Shown here in pieces: positions 1 through 8,194 of a stretch of 64,000 bases of DNA; positions within the stretch are counted from its first letter, which is position 1, and each line of letters begins with the position of its first letter. The notes under the pieces are model-generated. The model was given only the letters and a program-made list of their open reading frames with translations. It searched no databases and was not told where the DNA came from. The stretch covers positions 70,238-134,237 of the forward strand of contig CAZAEH010000001.1 of assembly GCA_964484255.1 (NCBI GenBank). Reading direction: 5' to 3'. The DNA is from UBA6215 sp964484255. GTDB lineage: Bacteria; Omnitrophota; Gorgyraeia; Pluralincolimonadales; Pluralincolimonadaceae. A program made the position numbers and the translations under genes.

Positions 1-205
1 AGTTCGTCCCGCTGTGCGGGTTCTCTTTCCAGCCCGTATCAAGCTTAAGATCACCGTAATCGCCCATCCAACCCGAAGGTATATAATGGTTGTCACGGGA
101 AGACCTGTCGCTGTATACGTTGAACTTCTTGAACTCGGCGTATGAGAGGCTCGTAACGCCGGCCATCACGGTTAAAAGCACTGCTAATACAACCAACTTC
201 TTCAT
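1..205 (-). CDS. Exported protein, N-terminal fragment, possible carbohydrate-binding (partial)
   Basis: Only the first 68 codons are in the window; the gene runs off the left edge. The ATG at 205 is preceded by a GGGGG-type ribosome binding site. Residues 1-23 form a signal peptide (Lys-Lys, hydrophobic core, SLSYA cleavage region). The mature start reads FKKFNVYSDRSS, then YIPSGWMGDYGD and a Lys/Asp-rich segment. From memory, this opening resembles exported galactose-binding-like domains of environmental PVC bacteria, but too little is present for a family call. It lies 16 bases downstream of the glycosidase gene at 222-2165 and is probably in the same operon. Confidence 0.6.
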   Translation of the reverse strand, partial: MKKLVVLAVLLTVMAGVTSLSYAEFKKFNVYSDRSSRDNHYIPSGWMGDYGDLKLDTGWKENPHSGTN

Positions 206-221
206 TGCCAACCCCCTTTCG

Positions 222-2165
222 TTATTTTGTCCAGTTGTCTTTATACCAGAAATATGCCTTCTTCAACTTCCTGAGGAACGGGCTGTCAGAACCGTCACCC
301 TGGCTGGCCACTCCCAGGTATTCCTCATGCAACCAACCGTCCGGGAACGGCCCGCGGAAATTCCCCGGTATCCTCGTCTTAGCCTTATAATCCCAGCCTT
401 CCCATTCCTGCTTGGCCGGATCAAGCTGAGGGGGAGGACCGGCTTTCCACCACTCGTCCACCCACTCGAAACATACACCGCCAAGAGCATTACCAAACCC
501 CGAACCCGCCATGTTGTACTCGATATCTTCCCAATTGCCCTTATGATACTGGGCCTGGAGTTCTTCGCCTTTTTCGGGATTGTCCTTAAGATATGACGGG
601 CAACCGTATTCCGTTATTATCGAAGGCCTTCCCGTAAGATCCCTTACGTCTTCCCAGTAAGTCCTGCCGAAACCGTTAGGGCCGCGGTAGACGTTCGCCC
701 CAAAAACATCCACATCGGGGCAATACTTCGCGAAATAGTTCAGGTAGACCGTCTCGCCGTTGCAGATAGCCACCGGATGGTTTGGATCTATGGATTTTAT
801 CATCTTTGCGACTTCGTTGACGAACGCGTAATAAGCATCGGGCTGGAGTTTAGCGCGGCATCCCATACCCGGCTCGACTTCCGGGGTCCCCGGGTAACCG
901 TAGTTATTCTCATTGCCCAATACCCACATAAGGATGTACGGCTCATCCTTATACTCCATGACCACCTGTCTAACGCTCTCCATCATCTTCTTCTGCTGCG
1001 CCGGATCGGAGTAATCCGTGCCGCTGTACCAGTCCGCTCCGGATCCCACGGCATACATTCCGAGGAAATCCCCCATCAGGTACATAAAACCATAGTTCTC
1101 GTATCCGTCTTTAAGCAGGTCTTTGCTGGTAGAATGATGATAAAGGCGTATTGTATTAACGCCCATCTCCTTCATAAGCTGGAAATCCCCGACCGCCTTC
1201 TCATCTGCATCCTGCTTGTTGTTTTTGTTGGCATCTACATAAGCGTCATAGGGACCATCCGCTTTCCCGTTCTTGTTGAAATCAGCCGTCATCCAGTCGG
1301 TCTGGACATTCAGCGTGCCGTTGTCAGGGGTAAGCCCTATCTTGTTAGGCGAATATGCCATAGCCTTCATCGGGAACGGCTTTCCGTCCACCAACAGCTG
1401 CCAGTGTCCGTTCTCATATTTAACCAGCTTTACATGGCTACCGCCTGCCGAACTGATAACTTTAAGCTTGGAGAGATCCGTTTTAGGCGGTATTACCTCG
1501 TTCGGTTTGACTTTAACTAGCCTTCCGGGGTTGATTATGAATTTGTCGTTCGAAATTTCGTTATCGAAGGAATTCTCTACGATTATTTTGGCGTCCTCAA
1601 GCCTGATACCGAGCTCCGGATGCATCCTGGTAAGATATTCGATCTCATTCAGCGACATTTTCGAGATGTAGAGCGGGGTATGCCAGAATGTCCAGCCTAC
1701 CGACTTGGGAAAATTGACAAGGACGGCATAATGGGCCTTTATAGCCTGCGTGATATAACCTGCCTTGGCAAGGGCCACGGCCGTATAATGCTGCTTTACC
1801 CCGGGCTCATCGCTTGCAACAGCCCATTTATAAAAAGCAAGCGTCTGGTCGTCATTATTGACGAATTCCCATTGGTTGCCTGCGAGTCTCCCGGCGGCCT
1901 GCACTTCCCTGTAACCCGGGTCCTTATATACGCTGGTATTTGGATATATCCCCTCGCCTACTGCCGCGGCCAGGCCTTTCCTGTCCTTTATCGAATATTT
2001 GTAGTTCTCGGTGCCGACATTGCTGAATTCACCGTATTTGGAGTAGTCAACGATCTCTTCGGTACCGGGGTCGAAAAGCGGCGTCAATACCGCAGGATAT
2101 GAATTGGCGGAAGAAGCTAAAAACGTGATTATTGACACGGACAAAAGGATTTCCTTAAACCTCAT
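222..2165 (-). CDS. Exported clan-A glycoside hydrolase (GH2/GH5-like TIM barrel)
   Basis: Predicted secreted retaining glycosidase of 647 residues. The ATG at 2165 was chosen because AGGAGG sits 7 bases upstream and a signal peptide begins there (residues 1-22); an in-frame ATG at 2207 lacks both. Residues about 105-200 look like a helical repeat. The TIM barrel starts near 255. The acid/base Glu419 lies in a WVLGNEN motif and the nucleophile Glu519 in ITEYG, 100 residues apart as expected for clan GH-A. An Asp/Asn-rich EF-hand-like stretch (295-322) sits early in the barrel. The substrate cannot be told from sequence; beta-mannoside, glucoside or glucuronide are all possible. It follows the CBM-rich protein at 2262-5177 and probably shares its transcript. 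Confidence 0.82.
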   Translation of the reverse strand: MRFKEILLSVSIITFLASSANSYPAVLTPLFDPGTEEIVDYSKYGEFSNVGTENYKYSIKDRKGLAAAVGEGIYPNTSVYKDPGYREVQAAGRLAGNQWEFVNNDDQTLAFYKWAVASDEPGVKQHYTAVALAKAGYITQAIKAHYAVLVNFPKSVGWTFWHTPLYISKMSLNEIEYLTRMHPELGIRLEDAKIIVENSFDNEISNDKFIINPGRLVKVKPNEVIPPKTDLSKLKVISSAGGSHVKLVKYENGHWQLLVDGKPFPMKAMAYSPNKIGLTPDNGTLNVQTDWMTADFNKNGKADGPYDAYVDANKNNKQDADEKAVGDFQLMKEMGVNTIRLYHHSTSKDLLKDGYENYGFMYLMGDFLGMYAVGSGADWYSGTDYSDPAQQKKMMESVRQVVMEYKDEPYILMWVLGNENNYGYPGTPEVEPGMGCRAKLQPDAYYAFVNEVAKMIKSIDPNHPVAICNGETVYLNYFAKYCPDVDVFGANVYRGPNGFGRTYWEDVRDLTGRPSIITEYGCPSYLKDNPEKGEELQAQYHKGNWEDIEYNMAGSGFGNALGGVCFEWVDEWWKAGPPPQLDPAKQEWEGWDYKAKTRIPGNFRGPFPDGWLHEEYLGVASQGDGSDSPFLRKLKKAYFWYKDNWTK

Positions 2166-2261
2166 GTGGGGCCTCCTAAAGATAGCGTTAATATGTGATC
2201 TTAACATATCCTAAGCACCTATATAATTATACAGTTTGAACGGCCAAAATCAATATAAGAC

Positions 2262-5177
2262 TCATTGCCCGCCGGCAAGGACCGCCCTGCCCCAATGCTT
2301 AGAGACGCGGTCGTTATCCTCTGAACCGTTCCATATAAGCCGGCATTCCCTGTTCCCTGTACCATCGGCATCATCGACAGCCAAGTCCAGGCCAAGTTCC
2401 CTGCCGTTTGAGAAGTCGGCAAGCCCGAAGTTAGACAGTGAGATCCTCGCCTCAAGAATGTAACCCGAATCCGTCTTCCTTGTTTTTATCTCGGAATCGC
2501 GGGGCGGCGAGTTGCGGACCCCTCCGTTCGCCTGTCCAAATATCCACATACGCTCATTGGCGCCGAAAGCTACCTGAAAATCGCTGGCTGAATAGCCATC
2601 CTTTGCAAGAAGGTCCGGGTCCAGGCTCAAAAAAAGTTCCAGGGCATCGCCATTGCACAGGTTGTAATTATACTTATTATTTACCATCGGCATATCATCT
2701 TTAATGTCGGCGAGCACATAAAGATTGTTCCTGTCCCAAAGCAGCCTGACCTTGCCGGAGAGGTCTTTGTCACCGTTGTAATCTCCGGTTCTCAGGATGG
2801 GCTTGCCCTTCATTGAACTGTCGATCGATATGACAGCGGCGGTATTCCAGGCATCATCCGCTAAACCGTCTATTTTTATTCCGGAAGCCGTATAACGCAG
2901 TTCATATGGGAATAACTGGGAAACTCTGACCTTGGACTTGAATTTATCCTTCAACGCTTTATTCTCCGACACATTTATATACTTAAGAGCAAACGCCCTT
3001 TTCCCGCCTGACATCCTTGCCGCTGCCGATATCAGGAACATCGTATCATCGATATTGTACGGAAGGGTAAAAGAAGTTTTATATGCGCCCCGACCGTTGA
3101 AATTGACACTGTATGATTTTGATATGTTATTGTTTATGTCCCTGATGATATAATCCAGGCCCAAGACGGCCGGGCTTCCCTTCTTCCTCTTCAAGAAAAA
3201 AGATAACTTTGGCTTCTGGCCTGCCGTATACTCTTTCCTGTCCGTCCTTATCTCCAGGACGGATAAACCATCATAGGGGCTGTCCCCGGAAAACCTTGCA
3301 TAATGCGGCCAAAAATCCCTGAATATTACGCTCACGGCCGCGGTGTGACCTGCAACGTATACCCCCGAAGCACCTGCCGCTATCATTTCTGAAAGACTAT
3401 TAGCCCCTGCTTCCCCTTCCCCCATGTCTACTATCAAAGGAACACCCTTTGAAAAGGAATTCTTGAACCAGTTCACATAATCCCCCGCGTTTTCGTTTGC
3501 CGCGGCTCCGCCGGAGGGGAATCCTATGCCTGCTATACCGTTTACCTGCGGCGACGGAGGGCAGCCGCATCCCTCGCTATACTCAATTGATATAAATCTT
3601 TCGGGGTCGGCATGATCCGGAATAACAGGGGATGAACAAGAAGTGACGTAATAAAGGATATTCTCGTGCCTGCGCGACCAGACCGCCACTTCATCAGCGT
3701 ATTTAGTGTCCTTAACATCGAGAGGCTGTACCACCATGAGACCGAACTTGCCTGCAATAATAAGATCGCGCTCTGAAAACGGCAACTTGGCCCTTATCGT
3801 ATTAAAACCCGCTCGTTTGATACGGGACATGTCATCTTCAACGGCACCTGACGGCTCGTATATCTTTCCTTTCACAAAAAATCTTTCCCCATCCACATAT
3901 ATCCAATCCCCTTTTACCGCAACCCTTTCCTTCCTGGATACCGGCTTATTTGAGGAAAAAGCTATATCGAGAGATATTACGTCGCTTTCCATGCCGTCAG
4001 TGTATACTGCGCTGACCCCGTATTTATGCATCTTCGCACCGGGTCCAACGTCTTCTGAATAGAACGGGCTTGCGGTAGCGGCTATACGTATACTGTCACG
4101 ATATACGTTAAAACCTGAAAGAAAAGGATGGCTCGAGAGGTCCCAATACAGGTAGGCCTTGCCATTTGAAGAGTACCCTCCAAAGGCCTTGGCACTGGAG
4201 TGTTTTATCTCTTTCCAATACGCCAAGCGCAGGTCATCCAAACGCGTTCCTTTTGGGCCCCTGAAAGAAACAGATCTTATTCCTTTTTGCCCAAAAACGC
4301 CGTCGCCTCCTTTTACTCCGTCGGGATTCACTCTTTCAAAAAGGTCAAAATCGTAATAAAATTTCTTTGGCCCGGACCATACAACCTTTACGCGGGGAGT
4401 GCTGTAAAGTTCGCCATCGTTGTCTGTAACGACCAGGGCACATTCTTCTCCGGAAGAATTACCTTCAACAATAAAAGATGTCCCGCTCGCCTCCGACCAG
4501 TCTTTTGGGGCGGGGTACTCTATATCCCTGCCACCGGGCATATCCACCTTCCATAAAAAACAACCGGCGGGAGGTTCGTATTCTCCCGCCAGTTTTATTT
4601 TATCTATCTTATTGTCCGATATCAGGCTTATTTCGTCAAATATGAGCTTTGAGTTCCTTGCCCCCTTTACCGCGATGGCCAGCGCTTTTACCTCTTCCAG
4701 CCTCATAGATCTGTTCCCCGGACCTCCATCGGCATCAAAAAGGTCAAGCTTGAACCCGGAAAGGTCAAATACGACCTGTCTCCACCCTGTCCAATCGACC
4801 TTAACCCACTGTGAGCGCCATATATCATCGCTGCCATTCTTGAACTTCACGGATACATCGTCTCCCGAAGCATCCCCTAACACATACATAGAAACTGCCT
4901 TGAAATCCTTCCAATTAAGGGGAGCGGGAAACTCTTTCTGTATCTTTATATAGCCGGAACCTGAGGAAGGCCTGTAAGACAAGCCTATGGAAGACCTGCC
5001 CGGGTTGAGAGATTCCGTCTCATTAGTGATCTCATATGCTGCGGAGTTCACCGATACCTTCCGGTCCAAATGTTCGAAACCCTCTAATAACACTTTCGAT
5101 CCTCCCGAAGTGTCTGGGTCAGCATAACTCGGAACCTGAATGACCAGCATTAAAGCTATACAGAAAATTTTGAACAA
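2262..5177 (-). CDS. Exported multidomain carbohydrate-binding protein with degenerate GH2-like core and C-terminal CBM9
   Basis: About 971 residues. The TTG at 5177 is preferred: AGGA lies 6 bases upstream and a typical signal peptide (FKIFCIALMLVIQVPSYA) follows at once. The upstream ATG at 5276 has no ribosome site and would add an odd leader. Visible domains are a CIA30/CBM11-like beta-sandwich (about 25-190), a second sandwich-like segment (about 225-345), an FN3-like segment (about 350-420) and a GH2-like core starting at DWIYVDGERFFVKG (about 430-640). A Ser/Gly-rich region, a beta-rich stretch and a clear CBM9-type domain (about 760-970, motif ADIKDDMP) follow. The core lacks the N-E acid/base pair of active GH2 enzymes, so it may bind rather than cut glycans. 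It is the upstream partner of the active glycosidase at 222-2165. Confidence 0.78.
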   Translation of the reverse strand: MFKIFCIALMLVIQVPSYADPDTSGGSKVLLEGFEHLDRKVSVNSAAYEITNETESLNPGRSSIGLSYRPSSGSGYIKIQKEFPAPLNWKDFKAVSMYVLGDASGDDVSVKFKNGSDDIWRSQWVKVDWTGWRQVVFDLSGFKLDLFDADGGPGNRSMRLEEVKALAIAVKGARNSKLIFDEISLISDNKIDKIKLAGEYEPPAGCFLWKVDMPGGRDIEYPAPKDWSEASGTSFIVEGNSSGEECALVVTDNDGELYSTPRVKVVWSGPKKFYYDFDLFERVNPDGVKGGDGVFGQKGIRSVSFRGPKGTRLDDLRLAYWKEIKHSSAKAFGGYSSNGKAYLYWDLSSHPFLSGFNVYRDSIRIAATASPFYSEDVGPGAKMHKYGVSAVYTDGMESDVISLDIAFSSNKPVSRKERVAVKGDWIYVDGERFFVKGKIYEPSGAVEDDMSRIKRAGFNTIRAKLPFSERDLIIAGKFGLMVVQPLDVKDTKYADEVAVWSRRHENILYYVTSCSSPVIPDHADPERFISIEYSEGCGCPPSPQVNGIAGIGFPSGGAAANENAGDYVNWFKNSFSKGVPLIVDMGEGEAGANSLSEMIAAGASGVYVAGHTAAVSVIFRDFWPHYARFSGDSPYDGLSVLEIRTDRKEYTAGQKPKLSFFLKRKKGSPAVLGLDYIIRDINNNISKSYSVNFNGRGAYKTSFTLPYNIDDTMFLISAAARMSGGKRAFALKYINVSENKALKDKFKSKVRVSQLFPYELRYTASGIKIDGLADDAWNTAAVISIDSSMKGKPILRTGDYNGDKDLSGKVRLLWDRNNLYVLADIKDDMPMVNNKYNYNLCNGDALELFLSLDPDLLAKDGYSASDFQVAFGANERMWIFGQANGGVRNSPPRDSEIKTRKTDSGYILEARISLSNFGLADFSNGRELGLDLAVDDADGTGNRECRLIWNGSEDNDRVSKHWGRAVLAGGQ

Positions 5178-5323
5178 AACTCTTCCTATACCATTTTCAC
5201 ATTTTATAACAGAGGACTTTATAAAATAGGTATATAAGGTATTGTTAATAAGTAGGTTGTTTATATGATGCCACATGAATATCGGGTTGTCAAGGGTATT
5301 TTTTTCACGTGTCGATGAGCCTT

Positions 5324-5358
5324 AATAATAAAAACGGGGCCTATTTTTCAAGGCCCCG
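5324..5358 (-). terminator. Rho-independent terminator of the TIGR04073-type gene
   Basis: On the minus strand, a perfect 8-bp GC-rich stem (CGGGGCCT at 5335-5342 pairing with AGGCCCCG at 5351-5358) with an 8-base loop is followed by a T-rich tract (5324-5334). It starts 32 bases after the stop codon of 5391-5726 and separates that gene from the CBM/glycosidase group. Confidence 0.92.
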
Positions 5359-5390
5359 CAATATTCTCTCTTCCAGATACAAGATTTTAC

Positions 5391-5726
5391 TTATTCAGCT
5401 GAATATACGAACTCGGGCTTTACTATCGGCTCATAGCCTTCCGGTATCGGGAACGGGAACGTTACAGCTTCATAGATACCCGCGCCTGTACGGACAAGAC
5501 CCAAACCTAAACCCTTGATCGTTCCGACTGTCAGGCCGGTGAATACGTTATTGGCCTTGCTCTCGTCTACTATGCCCTTAGGGATCTCAAGCCAGCCGGT
5601 AAAGGTATTTACCACGCCGCGGCCGAGCTTCTTGAAGGCATCCTGTGCATATGTAGGAGCGCTTACGGTCAAAAGACCGACCACAACCAATACCAGTATA
5701 GTCATCGTCAGGAATCTGCTCTTCAT
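5391..5726 (-). CDS. Exported TIGR04073-family (exosortase system-associated) protein
   Basis: 111-residue exported protein. The ATG at 5726 follows an AGGGGGAAG ribosome site; the longer reading frame from 5786 would start inside the promoter. A signal peptide (residues 1-27, ending TYA) is followed by KLGRGVVNTFTGWLEIPK and a Gly-rich segment GLGLGLVRTGAGIYE, then a Pro-rich tail. This pattern matches what I recall of TIGR04073, a family named for co-occurrence with exosortase systems; its function is unknown. No exosortase or PEP-CTERM protein was found here. It stands alone between a strong promoter and a strong terminator, so it is probably an abundant monocistronic product. Confidence 0.78.
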   Translation of the reverse strand: MKSRFLTMTILVLVVVGLLTVSAPTYAQDAFKKLGRGVVNTFTGWLEIPKGIVDESKANNVFTGLTVGTIKGLGLGLVRTGAGIYEAVTFPFPIPEGYEPIVKPEFVYSAE

Positions 5727-5753
5727 CGACACTTCCCCCTTTCTTTTGCGATA

Positions 5754-5782
5754 AGTATACAAGACCGGTGACTTTTTGTCAA
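5754..5782 (-). promoter_or_regulatory. Near-consensus sigma70-type promoter
   Basis: On the minus strand, TTGACA (5777-5782), a 17-base spacer and TATACT (5754-5759) stand about 28 bases before the start codon at 5726. It drives the TIGR04073-type gene. Confidence 0.9.
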
Positions 5783-5796
5783 GCAAAATTGAACCT

Positions 5797-6801
5797 TCAT
5801 GAGATAAGGTTCCTGGGTTTTCCCTCCTGGAAACCTATTATATTGTCCGCGGTGGTCTCGAGTATGCGCTGCACGGCTTCCTTTGAATTAAAAGCTATAT
5901 GCGGCGTTATGACCACGTCATCACGCTTCATGAGGATATGGTTCCTTATAAGAGCCTTCATTTTATCCGCCGGGAAATCCTTAGAGAGCAGCTCCCTCTC
6001 TTCTTTTATAAGGTCCTCTCCCTCCAGCACGTCCAGCCCGGCTCCGCCTAATATTCCGTCATCCAGGGCCCGCACAAGGGCATCCGGCTCTATCAATCCG
6101 CCCCTGGCGGTATTGATAACAAGAGCGCCCTTCTTTATTGTCTTGATATTGCCCATGTTTATCAGATGGCGGGTCTTCTCGTTATACGGGACATGGAGAG
6201 TTATGATATCCGAATTAGCCAGCAGTTCATCTAACTGCGCATATTTGAACATCATTATCTCCTCGAGGAAGGAGTCCCTTTTTGTATCGAAAACCAGGAC
6301 GTTCATCCCGAAACCCTTGGCCATCCTGACAACATGTAATCCTATATGCCCGGCCCCTATTACCCCTATTGTCTTGCCCTTCAGGTCAAAACCCATGAGA
6401 CCCTCGAGGTTGAAGTCGCCCTTGGCGGTACGCACGTAGGCCTTATGGATGTTCCTGGAAAGAGAAAGTATAAGGGCAAAGGTATGCTCGGCTACCGTCG
6501 CCTCACCGTAAGAAGGGACATTAGAGACCTTTATCTCCCTATCCCTGCAAGCATTTAGGTCTATGTGGTCAAAACCCGTCGAACGGGTAGCTATGAACTT
6601 AAGGGCCGGCATGAGCCGGAGAACCTCCGGGCTGACCCTGTCATGGACAAAAACGGATATTATTTCGCTCTCCTTGAATTTCGAGGCGGTATCCGGCTTC
6701 AGCCCGTTACGGCAAAAGAATACCTCGGAAGGTATCCTGAGCAGGGGTGAAAGATAGTCTTTTTCCCAGTCTTCGATGCCGAATACGGTAACGGCCTTCA
6801 T
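5797..6801 (-). CDS. D-isomer-specific 2-hydroxyacid dehydrogenase (NAD-dependent)
   Basis: 334 residues, full length for the family. It reduces a 2-keto acid or oxidises a D-2-hydroxy acid with NAD(H) in the cytoplasm. The Rossmann motif GAGHIG is at 149-154, followed by Asp172 at the end of beta-2, typical for NAD preference. The catalytic triad is Arg233 (NTARGG), Glu262 and His301 (TPHIAFNS), as in D-lactate dehydrogenases; the exact substrate cannot be fixed. The ATG at 6801 has AGGAG upstream. The gene follows the NifU-domain gene by 21 bases, with no obvious functional link. Confidence 0.88.
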   Translation of the reverse strand: MKAVTVFGIEDWEKDYLSPLLRIPSEVFFCRNGLKPDTASKFKESEIISVFVHDRVSPEVLRLMPALKFIATRSTGFDHIDLNACRDREIKVSNVPSYGEATVAEHTFALILSLSRNIHKAYVRTAKGDFNLEGLMGFDLKGKTIGVIGAGHIGLHVVRMAKGFGMNVLVFDTKRDSFLEEIMMFKYAQLDELLANSDIITLHVPYNEKTRHLINMGNIKTIKKGALVINTARGGLIEPDALVRALDDGILGGAGLDVLEGEDLIKEERELLSKDFPADKMKALIRNHILMKRDDVVITPHIAFNSKEAVQRILETTADNIIGFQEGKPRNLIS

Positions 6802-6822
6802 TGGCGCTTCTCCTATCGGGTC

Positions 6823-7059
6823 TTAAACAGACTCTACCCTCTCTATTTCCGGTATGGCTTCCTTTATAGCGCGCTGGACACCCATCTGCAGGGTCATCTG
6901 AGACATCGGGCAGCAACCGCACGCGCCTTTCAGCTTCACCTTGACTACTTTGTCGACGACATCAACGAGTTCGATGTCCCCGCCATCCGCCTGGAGCATC
7001 GGGCGTATTTTTTCCAACGCTTCCTGGACCTTCACTTTCAGTTCATTTGTTTCGGCCAT
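6823..7059 (-). CDS. NifU-like C-terminal domain protein (Fe-S cluster scaffold or carrier)
   Basis: 78 residues made only of the NifU C-terminal (Nfu) domain. It contains the cluster-binding Cx2C in GACGCCPMS (Cys47 and Cys50, with an additional Cys49). Proteins of this family assemble or deliver [4Fe-4S] clusters to apo-proteins. The ATG at 7059 follows a strong AAAGGAGG site. It is downstream of the small zinc-ribbon gene with a 12-base gap. No other isc, suf or nif genes are in the window. Confidence 0.88.
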   Translation of the reverse strand: MAETNELKVKVQEALEKIRPMLQADGGDIELVDVVDKVVKVKLKGACGCCPMSQMTLQMGVQRAIKEAIPEIERVESV

Positions 7060-7071
7060 CTTTATCCTCCT

Positions 7072-7386
7072 TTACCTGTTTGGGAACAACTCTTCAACTT
7101 GTTTATAATACCCGCTTACAGTTTCGAGCGATTTCGAAAAAGCGATCCACATCAGGACAGTAACCAGTAATGCCGCCAATGTTATGTTGATCTTTTTCGT
7201 CCTGCTGTAGTTAGGGTTGAACCAAACCATCGGCAGCGCAAAAGGCCCGACGCACAGGAAGGCAATGACGAAGGCATACGTCTTAAAATACCACTTGCGC
7301 TGGACCCTGTTGAGGAACTCGCCGCAATGCTTGCATTTTATCGCGTCGTCCTGTATCTCCTCCGCGCAATACGGGCACTTCTTCAT
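7072..7386 (-). CDS. Zinc-ribbon membrane protein
   Basis: 104 residues. The N-terminus is a short treble-clef/zinc-ribbon (Cys4, Cys7, Cys18, Cys21; CPYCAEEI and CKHCGEF). Two hydrophobic segments (about 33-54 and 66-84) follow, then a polar tail, so it is probably an inner-membrane protein with a cytoplasmic zinc finger. No function is known to me. The ATG at 7386 has GAGGT upstream. The previous gene's stop codon lies 1 base before, so the small-gene cluster 8094-6823 is probably one transcript. Confidence 0.7.
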   Translation of the reverse strand: MKKCPYCAEEIQDDAIKCKHCGEFLNRVQRKWYFKTYAFVIAFLCVGPFALPMVWFNPNYSRTKKINITLAALLVTVLMWIAFSKSLETVSGYYKQVEELFPNR

Positions 7387-7387
7387 G

Positions 7388-7546
7388 TTACCTCTTTTCC
7401 AAAAGGCCTATGACCCTGTCGAGCTGTCCCGAGATCTTCTTCAACATGTCGATCTGTTCGCGCTGGACCCTCTCCTGTTTCTCCTGCATCACTTTGGCTT
7501 CCCCGGCTATCTTGGACAAGTCGCCCAATTTGTTAAGGTCGAACAT
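7388..7546 (-). CDS. Small coiled-coil protein, resembles the N-terminus of YbaB/EbfC
   Basis: 52 residues. The start at 7546 is set by AGGAG 5 bases upstream and by overlap with the queH stop (TGATG), which implies translational coupling; an ATG three bases earlier is too close to the site. The sequence begins MFDLNKLGDLSKIAGEAKVM and continues as a charged amphipathic helix. The opening recalls the first helix of nucleoid-associated YbaB, but the rest of that fold is missing. It may be an independent small helical protein. The function is unknown. Confidence 0.6.
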   Translation of the reverse strand: MFDLNKLGDLSKIAGEAKVMQEKQERVQREQIDMLKKISGQLDRVIGLLEKR

Positions 7547-8094
7547 CATTTCTCCTTTTTGCTGTATACGCAACCGCAGTAGTTTTGGCGGTAAAGCCCC
7601 GCCTCTTTTGACATGTCAACCGACTTTTTGAATCCGCTGTCCTTCTTGAAATCGGCGGTGTAGAACTTTAGCATATACATATCGGCTATCTCGGCGCCGA
7701 GCACGTTTATCTTCCCCGCATCCTTGTGCGGGCTGACACTCAGCGTCGTGGCGAAATACTCAAAACCGTTGGTCGCGGCGAACTGTGCCGTCCTGCCGAG
7801 CCTCATCCTGTAGCATACCTCGCAACGGTTCCCGCCTTCGGGTTCGTCCTGCAGTCCCGATGTTGCCCTGAACCACGCCTCGGATTCATACGGCGCCTTA
7901 TAGAAGTTAAGGCCTATCTTCGCGGCATATCTTTCCGCATCATCGAGCCGCGCCCGGTACTCCTCCTCCGGATGGATGTTCGGGTTGTAGAAGAACAGCT
8001 CCACATTGAACTCATCCTTCAGGACTTCTACCGGGTAGGTGCAGCAAGGCGCGCAGCAGACATGCAACAGTAATCTCGGTTTATTAGCAACCAC
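7546..8094 (-). CDS. queH: Epoxyqueuosine reductase QueH
   Basis: 182 residues. It catalyses the last step of queuosine tRNA modification, reducing epoxyqueuosine to queuosine; QueH is the non-cobalamin alternative to QueG. The family signatures are all present: LHVCCAPCC near the N-terminus, RCEVCYRMRL in the middle and YCGC near the end, giving the Cys ligands for an Fe-S cluster and a second metal. The start is a GTG at 8094. There is no ribosome site; instead a promoter -10 box ends 6 bases upstream, suggesting a leaderless message. The stop codon overlaps the next small gene. Confidence 0.9.
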   Translation of the reverse strand: MVANKPRLLLHVCCAPCCTYPVEVLKDEFNVELFFYNPNIHPEEEYRARLDDAERYAAKIGLNFYKAPYESEAWFRATSGLQDEPEGGNRCEVCYRMRLGRTAQFAATNGFEYFATTLSVSPHKDAGKINVLGAEIADMYMLKFYTADFKKDSGFKKSVDMSKEAGLYRQNYCGCVYSKKEK

Positions 8095-8100
8095 GGGGAT

Positions 8101-8129
8101 ATTCTATTACTTTAAAGGGGAAAACTCAA
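8101..8129 (-). promoter_or_regulatory. Promoter of queH, apparently giving a leaderless mRNA
   Basis: On the minus strand, TTGAGT (8124-8129), a 17-base spacer and TAGAAT (8101-8106). Only six bases separate the -10 box from the GTG start, so transcription would begin at or next to the start codon. Confidence 0.65.
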
Positions 8130-8182
8130 CCTGAAACGAACGCTTGCTTGACCTGCGTTTCCGCGCCAAAGAAAATTTCAGG
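8130..8182. repeat. Overlapping inverted repeats between methyltransferase gene and queH
   Basis: CCTGAAA (8130-8136) pairs with TTTCAGG (8176-8182). An inner pair GAAACG (8133-8138) and CGTTTC (8156-8161) shares bases with it, so the two hairpins exclude each other. There is no T tract, so it is not a standard terminator. It lies just upstream of the queH -35 box. No function can be assigned. Confidence 0.35.
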
Positions 8183-8194
8183 CTGGCCCGGCCG

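Noticed and set aside
5263..5293. Promoter for the CBM-rich gene from TTGACA at 5288-5293
   Set aside because: No acceptable -10 box lies 16-18 bases downstream; the nearest TATAAA is 22 bases away.
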